Of a stretch of 64,000 nt of DNA, positions 11,346 through 22,850 are shown piece after piece (within the stretch, counting starts at the first letter, position 1; each line of letters opens with the position of its first letter). The position numbers and the translations under genes were made by a program. This DNA comes from Pinus tabuliformis. Its lineage: Eukaryota; Streptophyta; Pinopsida; Pinales; Pinaceae. The notes under the pieces were generated by a model. The model did no database searches. It was not told where the DNA came from and saw nothing but the letters and a program-made list of their open reading frames with translations. The stretch lies in assembly GCA_031772625.1 (NCBI GenBank), contig CM062819.1, positions 822,779,503 through 822,843,502 on the forward strand, read 5' to 3'.

Positions 11346-11859
11346 AGCTGTGGTGGCTAAAAGAGTATTGGCGGTCTGAATGATAGAGGGCTGAGGAGTG
11401 ACTGATAAGACTAAAAGATTATGATGGATAGCAAATGAGGTTTCCTTTAGGCATATAACAAAAGGAAAACCTAAAGAATAAGGAGTTTTATGAATCTCTA
11501 AGAGTTTTTCTTCGTTGCTAGTATTAGAAGCTATACACTCAACATGTATTTGTTCTATTACAGGCCTTTCTTGAAGAGATATAGGAGATTGTTTAGGTTT
11601 ACCTGAACCTAATGCTCCTTTCTACAATACCTTTCTTTCTTTGATGATCTTTTCAGGGTCAGGCACTGGGTCAGCTTGTGACTTCTGAGGATTTCTCCGA
11701 GTATGCCTCACAAACTGAGCCAGAACTATAAAGTGGAGTCACCAAGAAGTTCGGCCTCCAGTAGAGTCGCCAGATAGATGATTACAACCAAAAAAGTGCC
11801 TAGACTTTGTCTATCCTCAAAGTTGGATCTATGTCGTTTCCCGAGCTTTAGTCTCCTCT

Positions 11860-11879
11860 CCCCGGCAAGGGCGCCAATT
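11860..11879 (-). other. Primer-binding site, tRNA-Asp type
   Basis: Minus-strand TTGGCGCCCTTGCCGGGG lies a few bases after the 5' LTR. Plant gypsy elements of the Tat/Athila lineages commonly carry TGGCGCCGTTGCCGGGGA here. One central base differs from that form. Confidence 0.8.
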
Positions 11880-11880
11880 T

Positions 11881-13728
11881 TGTTATCACTCCAGGAAGCT
11901 CTCCTAGATTGCAGCTCAGAGATGCTTGGTAACATATAATCTTCAATATTGTTCTCAGAACTATTGGAATGGATGATGGTTTGGATCAAGTCAGATAACC
12001 ATTTCAGCTCTCTTCTCACTCAAGACATGTATGAACACTCTCACCAATACAAGGCTTTCGACCACTAATGCTCAATAATTTATAGATTCAATGGATAGAT
12101 GGAGAATACTGACTGTACCAGCAGATTGCATACATAAACATAAATGAATGGCTAGGTACAAGCAACAAAAAATAATATTGACTGTACCAGCAGATGCATA
12201 TATGACCACATATGAATGGCTAGCTACAGGCAGTAAAGAAGCTTGCAAATCTAATTCATCAAAGTAGAGATAAGATGACAGTTATCTGGCCTTAGACACA
12301 AGAAAACATGAACAAAATGTTCAAGTGCAAGCATAGAACAGCAAAGAGAATGGACATTGAACATATAATAGAAAAAGAAGCTTATATTGCTAGAATGAAG
12401 ATGAGAAGCTTGAAGGAACATAGGAGGAACAATCTCCAGAAGTTTTACATGTATTACATCTTACTTTCAGATATTTATAGCTTTTTATAATCTCTCATGT
12501 TAACAACTTTGATGCCCTCAAGGCAAGCATGGGTTTGGAGGTTCCTTCTTCTGACAGAAGAATAACCGCATTCAGATATTTTGGGTAGTTTGTTGTGCTG
12601 TCTGGGAGCTCTCTCATGGCACAGATACCCCATAATGTTTGTTGGTGTGGTTGTGTCGTGCTGTGTTGCTCTGTGGCCCCTTTTATTCCCTTTCTGGTCT
12701 CTGTTTTCCGGCAGCCTGCCTCCCAGACTCTGCCATGTAGTGGAATGGGTCTTCAGGCCTCTGTAATCCCTTTAAAGGTTTCCTTTGACTGTTTCCTGTA
12801 TTTACACAGAAAATGCTGCAATCACTGATAAATCTCGTCTTCTCTGTGTATTTTGGACTTCAAAAGTCCTCAAGTATGGTTTAATTATCTATCGGGTCCG
12901 CCCTTGGCGCCATCGCAAGTCACACTCGGCCTGTCCTATGGTTCCTTTTGTATTGCGTTTAAACAACGAAAACACAAAAATACATTGAAAAATGGACTTT
13001 GGCAGATTTCAAATAATATATATTTCACTTCCCGGACCCGAAAACTCATCACAATCGGCGCTGGCCAAGGCTCCCTTCATATTTCGTTATATAACGAAAA
13101 TACACGAAATACATTAAAAATGGCCAATCCGCGGACTTCAAATATTATAAAACATCATATACAATGCCGTCGAGTCCGGCTATCGGGTCGCTCATATGTA
13201 TATATGCAAAGGCCCCGCCCCATGGTCAACGTCGATAGCGATCTTGCGACACAATGTGGGCCGTCGATCGTTGTCGCAATTTTCATATTGTTTGCGCCAA
13301 TTACCATTGTCTGCAACCGCCGATTGCCACTGTCTGCAACCGCTGATTGCGATCATCGGAGATCACTGATCAACAGTGCCTTCCGCCCAACCCAAAGTCC
13401 TCTCTGCTTGCCGATTTACGATTTGCCGCTTAGATCTGGGCCGTTGATTGGCCAAATCTAACGGTTGCTGTGTATTCTTGAGTTTTAAGCCTGCGATAAT
13501 GGTTTTTGACTATTTTAATGCATTTTTTGCCTCCCGATTGTGCATTTCTACCCTTCCAAGGGCTCTCCTCCCTTGCTCGTTTCGATCTTTGGATGATCTT
13601 AAGCACTTTTGAAGACTTAGGGAGTGCTTTAGAGCATATTTGGATCCACTTGCATGATTTTAAGCAAACTTTGGAGACCTTGGCAGTGTTTTGGATCCAT
13701 TTTTTGCCAAACGCCGACAAAGCTAACA
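11881..13728 (-). repeat. 5' LTR of the gypsy element
   Basis: This 1,848-bp partner of the left LTR matches it end to end, with small length differences and scattered substitutions. On the minus strand its end lies next to the primer-binding site. Frames inside it (for example 12595-12828 and 12853-13461) mirror those of the other LTR and are not genes. Confidence 0.9.
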
Positions 13729-14150
13729 GGGCCTACCAGGGATTGCTGGAACTGGTAGCATTGCTGCAAGGAAAAGTTGTATGTGAAGGGGAGTCCGTGC
13801 AGATAATCTAAGCCTTAAGAAGACAAACCTCACCTTCAGAGCTTCAGGGATACAGAATGTCTGAACAAACCAAGACCCTCTCCCTACAGTGACACAGTCT
13901 AAAGATGTTCAAAAAGAATAATCAATAACATTGAAGCAGATCAGATGGCCAAGGACACCTTGACATTGGAAGGACACCTTAATTGGATGCCATTGGGAGC
14001 AATAGGAAAGGGGAGAGAATGCTGTCCACCATGAAACAAGAAATGAATTATCTTCTGACCCAACAAGGCAAATAACACATATAACAGTGGTTTGCCTCAT
14101 TGGAGGTTAATAAAACTAAATTACATATATGGACAAATTTTATAAAGAAT
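13729..14150. other. No gene recognised
   Basis: Right flank of the gypsy element, continuous with sequence left of 7222. Short frames on both strands have no motif. It may belong to the copia relic that starts to the right. Confidence 0.4.
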
Positions 14151-14159
14151 GAATATGAA

Positions 14160-15960
14160 GCGGCTGGAAACATGTACACAAAAATGAAGATACTCAACTA
14201 CAGCATCAAAGCTGCGGATATTGTATTATGTGTTCCATGCCTAAAGAACCTATTGTCAAGAAGTTAGATTGCAAAGGAATATCTCAAAAGTGAATTAAAA
14301 GAAGAAAGAATCATAAGAACAAGAGAGAACACTATAAATTGGTTGCAAGAGATGTTGAAGAAGGCAGCCTCTATAGATTTATTTCTAGGGCAACCCAAAA
14401 AGAAAAATGTATATATGGCTAAGAATAGCTCCGAAACTCAACTCTGTCACAAAACATATATTATTATATATGTACCCTTTAGCAACCAAATTTTGGCACT
14501 TCTGGTTCCTAGAGAATCTTGATCAGATAATGATTTGCATCCATTTCGGTCGGAGAAAGGTGTTTGTGAGCTTACAGGCAAACAACATGATGATAAATTT
14601 AACAAAGAGTACATGGAGAGCAAACTGCAAGTGGAATTTGTCTGTTGGAACCTTTATAATCCCAAAAAATTCAGCATTGGCAGGTACGGAGTATTCTATG
14701 ACATTTATTAATGACTTTCCAAGAGAATTTTGGGTGTATTTTCTGAAGTATGAGCCATACGCTTTTAAAACCTCCAAGGAGTTCATGACCATGGTTGTTA
14801 GGCTAAGTGGGAAAAACATAAACTTCTCAGGACAGCATATAAATCTCATGACTTGTGCAGGTATTGCAAAGCTCACAGTATTTGCAGGTAGCTTACTTCC
14901 TATAATACTCCACAACAAGAGCAGAAACAAAACCAACGTGGACATTTCGCATGTCAAAGACCATGCCTGAGGGTAGAAACCTCTCAAGTAACGTCTGGAT
15001 TAAGGCAATCTATAAAACAACACACCTACTCAACAGAATCCCCACTACAGCCATGAGAAATATCACACCTAACAGGACGTAATACCACAAGGAAATATCA
15101 TAGAATATTTTTGTTGTGGAGTGTGTGCATCTGCCAAAAAATAAAAAATAAAAATAAAGTAAAAAATAAAAAATAAATAGAAGGCATAAACTACAAGACA
15201 AAAAATAATCTATTTTTCTGAAGTTCAGTGGGATCTAAAAACAAGGGATTCAAAAGTTGTAGGAGCTATCTCAGATAACCAAAGATAGCAAGAAGTCAAG
15301 AAACCCAAAACAATAAACTCCATATCAACTAATTTTGTTTTGATAGCCACAGTTCTGAGCTCCATCAGCCTACTTCATTTCAAGAAGAAACGTAAAAAAC
15401 AAAAGTGACAAAGAGTAATGTAAAGGAATATAATGCAATTACAAGAAACAAAACTCAGGAGCTTGTTGAATTACCTCAAGGACAAAATGTTAAAGCTTGA
15501 AATTGGGTCTACAAGACAAAGACAAGCGGTTCCTATTGACAAATATATGGTAAGGCTTTGCATAAAAAGTTGATTTTGAAATAACTTGTCCCTCAAGCTA
15601 AAATGAATAAAATTAGATGGACTTTATCAGCCATGGCAGGTCAATTTGAATGGGATATTCAAAAAATGGATGTTAAAAGTGCATTCTTGAATGGTGTTTT
15701 GGGAGACATAACGCATATGCAACAACCTCCCCTGTTTCTTGCAAAAGGGAAGGAGCATCCTGAATGTAGGTCTCAGAAATGGAATACAAGGTCTCAAGAA
15801 AGATACTAGTGCCCAGTATGTAATATCATCATTCCCAAGCAAATGTTTTTGAGGAAACCCAACATATCCAAAATTATTAAGTGCAAATCAAAGCTTATAT
15901 GTTGATGATCTCATCATTACAGAAAACAACAAAAGAATGAGTTAAAGAGTTGAGTTGCAT
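14160..15960 (+). mobile_element. Ty1/copia pol relic (integrase and reverse transcriptase parts)
   Basis: At 14407-14970 a frame holds MTFINDFPREFWVYFLK, the typical central part of copia integrase. At 15603-15809 another holds WDIQKMDVKSAFLNGVL, the start of copia reverse transcriptase, preceded by a WVYKTK-type motif near 15500. At about 15895 LYVDDLIIT marks the catalytic motif. The order and strand fit one copia pol. No LTRs were found. It is an ancient, heavily broken fossil with many breaks. Confidence 0.8.
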
Positions 15961-16236
15961 GAAGCCCTTTGAAATGGCACCAAATTACCTCTTTGAACTC
16001 AAATCTAGAAATTACCTCTCAAATCCACCATAAGCCCTAATTTCTTAATCTTATTCCTTCGTGGGCAATCATTATAGAATCTTTAGCCGGCACTTCGCTT
16101 AATTTAAATAAGATATTTGATCCCTAAGATCTAACAGGGAAACCTCTGTTGCGTTGGATTGTGTCCATCACTAAAATGATGGGAGTCGTTGTTAAGGTGA
16201 CAGTGGTAATACTCCCACTGTTGCTAATTATCTAGG

Positions 16237-17130
16237 TCAGTAGTGAGGCTTTACAGTAAGGTGCTAGATTTTGTTGTAACAGGTTTACTTAATATATTAT
16301 TCTTATCATCATTATTATGTAATGTATATTTATGCGTATTATATGTCCTCCACCTTAAAGGATGCTTTGTCCACAAAGCATTAGGAAAATCTATGTCTTT
16401 GTTCCTACTAGTACTTCTTTCACTACTATGGACATTATGCTAGCTGAGAAAATAAAATGGTTAGATCTTTGAAGGTCTAAACAACACAAATGTATTGCGG
16501 AGGTCTCAATCCACCCTAAATTAAATTGTGCCAACTACAACTTTAAATATAACTTTGGAAACAAGTTGAATTAACATCATAATATTCATACTAAGTTAAA
16601 TTTTTTCTTTTTGGTTGATGTTGGTATGTTGATTATTCTTTGTGACAACTTTCGTGATTAGGGTGACGATATGATCTAGTAAATTGAGCTTCCTTCTAGT
16701 ATGTCAACACCCTTAAATACGACTTTGTTAGTTAAAATCGATGGGTCTTCTTCTACTATGACTAATTTTGTATGTGTTTCTTTATTGGGTACTGTAATAT
16801 TGATTTTTCTAACAATTGATAAGATCTCATAAATGGCAACACTTAGCTTTTAATCTTCGACTTGCATATGTGAAGGTTCCCCTTCTTACACTCTATACCC
16901 AGACTTTTGCAAGAATTGTTGATACAATTGTATCTGTTAGTGTATCTTGGTTGACAAGTTGTTTCTTGAGTTTTTTATTGTGTCTTCTCATTTTTTAAGT
17001 TCTTGACTTGTGCAAACAAGCTTTGGTTATGATTCCTTGAGCAAGAAATTCAATCATCTTTCCCAAACAAGTCCTAGTAAAAGTTCTTCTTCAGATATTA
17101 ATTCTTTCTTTGTTATTCTTCACAATATTG
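16237..17130 (-). mobile_element. Diverged relative of the coiled-coil LTR element
   Basis: Two blocks match the element at 3466-6068 on the same strand. One is at 16370-16385, where CTTTGTCCACAAAG corresponds to the CTTTGTCCTCAAAG just inside the 3' LTR of the other copy. The other, at 16975-17070, shares TGGTTATGATTCCTTGA and the flanking 60 bp at roughly 70% identity with 4365-4445, inside the coiled-coil region. The AT-rich stretch 16237-16345 would be the remnant of its 3' LTR. The other end and the second LTR were not found. It is a much older, broken copy of the same family. Confidence 0.5.
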
Positions 17131-17258
17131 TTGGTATCTTGCTACATATTTCAAGCTATATATTTCTCTACAAAGCAACCCGTTTTCAGATTTTGATTTG
17201 CCTTTTCTTATGGGCTAGGATGGAAATCTTCAATTTAGTTATTTTCCACCATTATACA

Positions 17259-18990
17259 TGTTATTGCTCAAACTAGCAAGGGTCCTCCTAGGAGGGGATC
17301 TTATAGAGAAACTACTAGGTCAAGGGGCAACAATGGAGTGATAGCCCACTGTCACCTCAGCTAAGGCTCCCTGCTCTTTACAAACTTTCACCGATGGGAG
17401 GAGTCTCGGTATGAGAGAAATCACGCGAAAATATGAATCAATGATAAGATATGGTGATTCCTAAATCCTATTCACAAGAGGCTCAAATAATTGAGCTTGC
17501 TTGCTTTGAAAGCAAGGTGATTAGCTCTCTAAGAAGAGTTGTGAGGATATCGAGACCTAGGGTTGAAAGGCATTTTCTTGATATGAGGTGCCCTAAACCC
17601 AAGAATCCTAGCAAGATAAGGTTTCTAAGCGGTCCTTGTGGAATTGGAGTTGCAAGGTTGCGAGACCACAAAGAAGCCCTAGAGGAACCAAACAAGGTCA
17701 ATGGTTCGGGGTTGATCAGAACACCAAAGGACTTGACCAAGTTAGGGAGGAGAAGAGGATCAAACGAACAAGATTTCTCTTGGAATGTAAACGCAATGAT
17801 CCTAAATGAAGCCCATAACCCAGAGAAAACTAGGGAAATGGTTTCCAATCTAGGGCTTGGGATATCTCAAGATTCCACCATCAGAATAGCCTCAAATTTG
17901 GAGGACCTCTAGAGGACTCACCAGCGCAATTCTAAACCAATTTTCATCATTTTTTTATGGCTACAATAAAGTTAGTGCGATGCCCTAGATGGCCTTCTAG
18001 GTTAGGGCTTAGACTAGACTGGTCTGACCAATTGGGAGAATGGAGTCAAATGAAACCAACATTTAGATATTCCTAATTCCAACCAAGGAGTGCCCCAACA
18101 ACTTTGTATGGCCTAAGCAACAAATAGGTTACAAAGGGAAATTTATACTTCTTTATATTGCAAACGATGACTTATCAAGGCAATTCATGAACATTCATGT
18201 GCCTCTAGGACAATAATTCACCATACTTCCAATGATCATATGAAAATCCCTCACAAAGACAAGCCCAACAACTTCGCATAAAGAGCAGCCATAACAGCTT
18301 GATGAACGGAAATATTCCATAGACAATTTATGAGACGAAATTACAAATAAACATGAAAGAGGTACTCACAAGTATAGTGAAATTATTCCAATCATCAAAA
18401 TGTTATGAAATTGAAACTCCAATTCAAGATATTAAGTTCTTCCAAACATCAAAATGCATTAGATCTCCAATTCATCCATCAAAAGGCCCAGCTAAATTTC
18501 TAGAAGAAACAAATGATCCAAATCCAAGTGATGATCAAACTCAAATGAGCTTTCATCAAATTATATCCTTCCTAATGAGTTTGATTTGCCTACTTACGCC
18601 TAATTAAGCACCAAATAATAAAATAATGTACAATAATGACATGACTTGGTGACAAGCCCCCCAAGATAGCTCCAAAATACAAAGATAAGCCACTCAAAAG
18701 GGCAAATAGTAAATACAATGAGTTGTTGGGCCCTTGAGGAGGCCTTGTGGAGTCCAAAGTGTGCCAATGTGAGAGAATAGACTCCAAACATAGTGAATAA
18801 GGGGGTGGCCCCTTGATATCCAAGCAAGTCACATGTGGTGTCCCCAGGAGGGTGAGGGGGCACAATGACATCCTCATGGGTCTCCAAGTGGATTGATAAT
18901 GGCTATAAACCATCTGTAAGGGCAAGGATGATGACATAAGCCCTCCCTTTGTCTCTCGCGGTGAGACACATCCTCATCTGGACTCCAGAA
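17259..18990 (+). mobile_element. Partial copy of an inverted-repeat element
   Basis: From 17259 (TGTTATTGCTCAAACTAGC) the sequence follows the left end and interior of the element at 36989-38905. Shared blocks include CACTGTCACCTCA near 17360, CTTTCACCGATGG near 17390 and a TTGGTGACAA block near 18650. The matching right terminal repeat was not found, and similarity fades near 18990. A 153-residue frame at 17451-17912 has no counterpart of known function, and its partner region at 37.2-37.7 kb is not open. I therefore regard the element as non-coding. Confidence 0.5.
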
Positions 18991-20530
18991 CATCTACCAA
19001 GCGTATGGTACAACTGTGAAGTCGATTGGGCATGGTGATCCAGGTGCATCATCCTGATCCAAAAATGTGGAACACGAGCAATCACTGTATAGTGCTACGG
19101 ATCCATGAAGTGCTCACTGCTATGGTGGAAGCTCATCACTCATTAAACTCACTCTACAAGTGCCACTGTGGCCCTCTAGAGGGCTTGGAGTCTTGGACCC
19201 CGTATACGGAGACCGGGCCTAAAATGGAGACCCACCTGCAATCCTGCATAAGATCCAATGCGTCCCCTTGCCCTCCAATACAAGAAATCATTAGAGAAAT
19301 CAAGTAAAAGAGCTTAAAAATCATGGAATAAAATGGGCACTTCATAATGACATGCCCTTCCATACTGGGCTTTGGCATATACAGGTGTCTCCAAGCTCAA
19401 TAAGGGGGTTAACCAAGCACCCTATTAGGTGGTTTTAGCCTTTAAAGGGGGTGGCATGTCATATAATGATGGAATGGCGTGGGGATCAGGGGAAAGCTCC
19501 AAGCCACATGCCATGGTACAAGAGCAGTTATAATAGGGCAAGCCCGCACTTGGGTATATGAGTATAGGAGGGAGAAATTGTGGTACATGAGTTACCCCGA
19601 CCTTTATTTTTCCACCCTTCTTCATATGCCTTTTTCCTTTGGTCGACTTTTCTTCATAAATGCTCAGGGCTCTACGGGATGAGAGCATGGTGTAGGATAT
19701 AACAGTAGATACCCCGTTTAAGGTGGGGCAATTCATTGCCCACCAAGGGTTGGGACAATCATGGGTTCCTTAATGTGGAGGGGGCTCATCTCGGGCCCAT
19801 AAGAACTAGGGTGATGGCCATAGATAAGGGGTAGAGCTCATGTTTGGCTTTTGCCCACGCGCTAAATTTGTATGTCCCGACAATCTTTTGCATTTTGTGG
19901 TACATTTCCTGTTGAGAGTGCCAAATTATTCTTTTCCTTTTCTTTTTAGTTGCATCAACCTCTGAGGCATCGTTCCAGGCCCAACCCAAAGTGTGGAAAA
20001 GGGGAGGAGGACGCTAATCCTTTGTGGATCTAATGGACAAATGTGGACCCGAATGGGAAAAGTCATAAATGGGGTTAAAATGAGCCAAGGGGAGTGATGT
20101 ATATGGTGTCGGGAAGCGGGACCACGCAATCAAAATCAGGATTTCCCATGTAGTGCTAGCCCTAAAGCTAATAGCCAGTAAAGGCGATCCCACGGGACTA
20201 GGATACAAGGCTAACCACCAAATTGGGCAGAAGAGACAAGACTACAGACCTAGCCCACTCTTTCCATTGAATCCCCCCACCAATCCATGCCCAAAAGTGT
20301 CCATGTTAAGTAAGCAAAATTACTCAACTATATCGATGAAAAGCCATACCTTCAAGGTTGGGATGTCCACCTTCAAACATACGATCATAACAGACGGGCA
20401 AGGGACCACATGGCTAGCTTGGGTGGCAAACTGGCACATCGAGCTATCTGGTCGCTGCAAGGGGTTGTTGGCTGCCGACTAAGGACCATCTAGGAGAAAA
20501 AATCCTCTTATTGATACTACCCACAGGGGG
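18991..20530. other. Unclassified, probably repetitive
   Basis: No gene recognised. Short frames on both strands (for example 19026-19307, 19425-19736 and 20153-20482) are Pro/His-rich without motifs. The sequence may be another insertion that removed the right end of the inverted-repeat element to its left. Confidence 0.35.
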
Positions 20531-22151
20531 TGGGTAACAATACGATTTCATTCTCATACAACTACACCATGGTTTTCTTTAAATGATACCTCCACAAAAA
20601 ACAATGATGATCAAAACTTGACCTAATATCCTCGATAATCTTCACTAATGGTCCCATTAACAATAATATGATTTTAAACCCTGTTTAGCTTGGGCAAGAG
20701 CCATGAAATAATAACCTGTCTTTAAGTCAATTGGAAACCTGATAATTTTTTGTTGTTACCCTTATTCTATTAATAGTTTTTCATTTCAATTTTCACACCT
20801 CATCCATTTGAAGTTTCTTTATAAAAGCCAGTTGTTTTTAAAATAGCCTTTGAACATTAACTCATGGCATTTTCTCCTTTATATGAATTATTTTATATTT
20901 CTTCAGCTGTAGCTCTTTTCATATGACCTTCTAAGTTCTAATATAGGCATTTGAATTTAAAAGTTGAAACTTCATTAATCTGATTAATTAAAAAAGTTGT
21001 CATTTAATGTTGATCAAACCAAATAATCAACTTTGGGGTTTGATGGTTGATTCAATACACAATTTATCGTATCATGAAGCTCCCACTGGATAGTATGTTA
21101 GCAGTGTACCCACCTTGCATAGTGGCACACTCCCCACATGATTTCCATATGAAGGATGAATGTTGCATTAAGAACAATGATTGCTCTATTTTCCTCCTAA
21201 TCATAAAATATTTTTGCAGAACTGTGGAAATAAGCATAACAACAGTTTCAAAGACAGTTCTCCAAATTGAGGCAGATCAACAATGCTCAGGGATGATACA
21301 TAAATTCCCCACAAACAGTATCTTAATTATTTCTTCAAGATCAGTGATTCATATCAATCTCTTGAATGATGGTTCAACACTGTGTGTACTTGTTCTTTCC
21401 ACAATTTTACCCGGGGATAGGTGGCAAGTTAGCCATATCTGCTTTTAATGACCAACCTGTGGTGAATAAGCACAAACCAAATTGGACTTTATTACAGCTC
21501 TTCCCTACCCTTAGCAACAACTGAAAGCTTGAGTAGACTATAAATTTCAGCAATAATCACCCTGCAGACTTTTTTGTCTAAGTGTTCTTTTCATGATGGA
21601 CATGATTAGCATGTAAAATGGCATATTAACCTAGCATAGAGGCCCACTGCTGCAGAGAATGCCTTCAATTTATTGAAACTTTCCTTTGACATGACTACTA
21701 ATGCTTGCAGTAATTTTACAAACTGTCGTGATTTCTGTTGTTCAAGCAACCCAATTTCATGGCAACAAAGATGTTTGGCATTACTTCTTTTATCTGGCAG
21801 TGGCTTTTTTTCTTACAGTATATTTCTTCCACAGTGATTGTGGTAAATCAAATAGATCCAAAGTGTATTTTGGCCTTGTTACCCATGATATTGTCCTGCA
21901 CAAAAAACAGGGTAACCAAGGGGGTGTGCACACATTCAGATCACTGGAAAGATGTGATCTGGTACCAGATGGATGAGCAATTGGAGGGGAGGTTAGAAGC
22001 ATGACCAGTCCATTCAGCCTTGGGAGATGTTACTGCTTCACTCTTTGTTGAAGTGCAGCATGTACCCCATGAAGACTGCAAGCATACAGTGCTTTTAGGG
22101 TGTTAAAGAGTCAATAATGAAAGGACCAAGATATATGTGTGTGCGATGTGT
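20531..22151. other. Unique-looking sequence, no gene recognised
   Basis: The composition lacks repeats seen elsewhere in the window. A 133-residue plus-strand frame at 21047-21448 has no known domain, signal or heptads and is not convincing as a gene. GT-rich DNA at 22130-22159 is the site where the hAT element landed, and the same GT-rich tract continues after 25913. The segment could be intergenic or intronic. Confidence 0.4.
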
Positions 22152-22159
22152 GTGTGATG
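22152..22159. repeat. hAT target-site duplication, left
   Basis: GTGTGATG, identical to 25906-25913. Eight bases is the hAT signature length. The site lies in a GT-rich tract, so slippage makes chance similarity slightly more likely, but the terminal repeats abut it exactly. Confidence 0.92.
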
Positions 22160-22420
22160 CAGTGTTGCAGGAAGCCCCCCCCCCCCCCTGGATCCTAGGC
22201 CGGAATCGCGTCCCGTACGGAAGCGTTCCGGAAGCGCCAAAGGAAGCGCGATTCCAACTTTTCCGAAGCGCGATTCCTAATTTTTTATGCGCTTCCTGGT
22301 TTTTGAGAAGCGTGGGCCCCGAAGCACGCTTCGGAGGGCACTTCGGGCCTCCGGAAGCACCACGCTTCGGGCCCGGAAGCGTACGCTTCACGAGCGCTTC
22401 GGAGCGCTTCCAAAAAAACC
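22160..22420. repeat. Left inverted repeat and subterminal GGAAGCG cluster
   Basis: After the 16-bp terminal repeat there is a run of 14 C, then about a dozen GGAAGCG, CGCTTCC or near variants on both strands up to about 22410. hAT transposases bind short repeated subterminal motifs, so this GC-rich block, very unlike the AT-rich surroundings, probably serves that role. The C run may be subject to sequencing error. Confidence 0.8.
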
Positions 22421-22486
22421 GCGCGGGCCAAGGAAAAAAACTTCATTTTTTTTAATTTTTTTTTTTAAGTTAACTTAACTTAGCAA

Positions 22487-22850
22487 TGAGGGGGTGGGTT
22501 AGGGTGAGTTTAGGGTGAGGAATGAAAAGCATAAAGCTCCCATTCATTCCTCATTTTCTCAGTTTGAGTTTATGAGAGTTGGAGAAGAGAAGAGAAGAGA
22601 GGAAAGGAGAGGAGAAGAGAGGAGAGCTTGGAGGAGTGAAGGAGGAGGAGCTAGGAGAAGGAGGAGGAGCTTGGAGCAAGAGCTTGGAGGACTTCATCTA
22701 CAAGAGCTAAAGAGGTAAGTTCAAACCCCAAACTCCCTTGTTTTTTTGAAAAAAAATTTGTATTTTTCTCCTCCCTCTCCTACTCTTTCCCATTGTTTCT
22801 ACTTGCTCCTTTATTTACAGGTTGTCCACCACCTATATCCATATTCCAAG
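22487..22850 (+). promoter_or_regulatory. Transposase leader with a spliced intron
   Basis: A GA-rich untranslated stretch (22560-22714) ends at AGAG|GTAAGT. A 106-bp intron (22715-22820) rich in T and C ends TTATTTACAG. The next exon opens with the probable start codon at 22851 in the context CCAAGATGG. Introns in the leader are common in plant hAT transposase genes. The frame is open upstream of 22851 through the intron, which is why the longest open reading frame starts earlier. Confidence 0.65.

Larger units (their letters stand above)
7227..13728 (-). mobile_element. Ty3/gypsy LTR element with long LTRs
   Basis: A 6.5-kb element on the minus strand with LTRs at 7227-9104 and 11881-13728, both TG...CA. 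Flanking 5-mers are GGTCC (7222-7226) and GGGCC (13729-13733), a likely target duplication with one difference. The primer-binding site reads TTGGCGCCCTTGCCGGGG, close to the tRNA-Asp type used by Tat/Athila gypsy elements. Parts recognised inside are gag (10.5-11.35 kb), an aspartic protease and an RNase H-like segment (9.4-10.46 kb). A reverse transcriptase and integrase were not recognised, so it is probably non-autonomous. The LTRs agree at about 95% in the stretch compared by eye, implying a middle-aged insertion. Ends look whole; the coding part is a broken fossil. Confidence 0.9.

Noticed and set aside
14523-14987. 154-residue minus-strand frame
   Set aside because: It is the antisense shadow of the copia integrase fragment at 14407-14970.
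17451-17912. 153-residue plus-strand frame as a gene
   Set aside because: It lies inside the inverted-repeat element, has no motif, and the matching stretch of the sister copy (37.2-37.7 kb) is not open.
21047-21448. 133-residue plus-strand frame as a host exon
   Set aside because: No domain, no convincing splice sites and no coding bias could be seen; length alone is not enough in AT-rich DNA.
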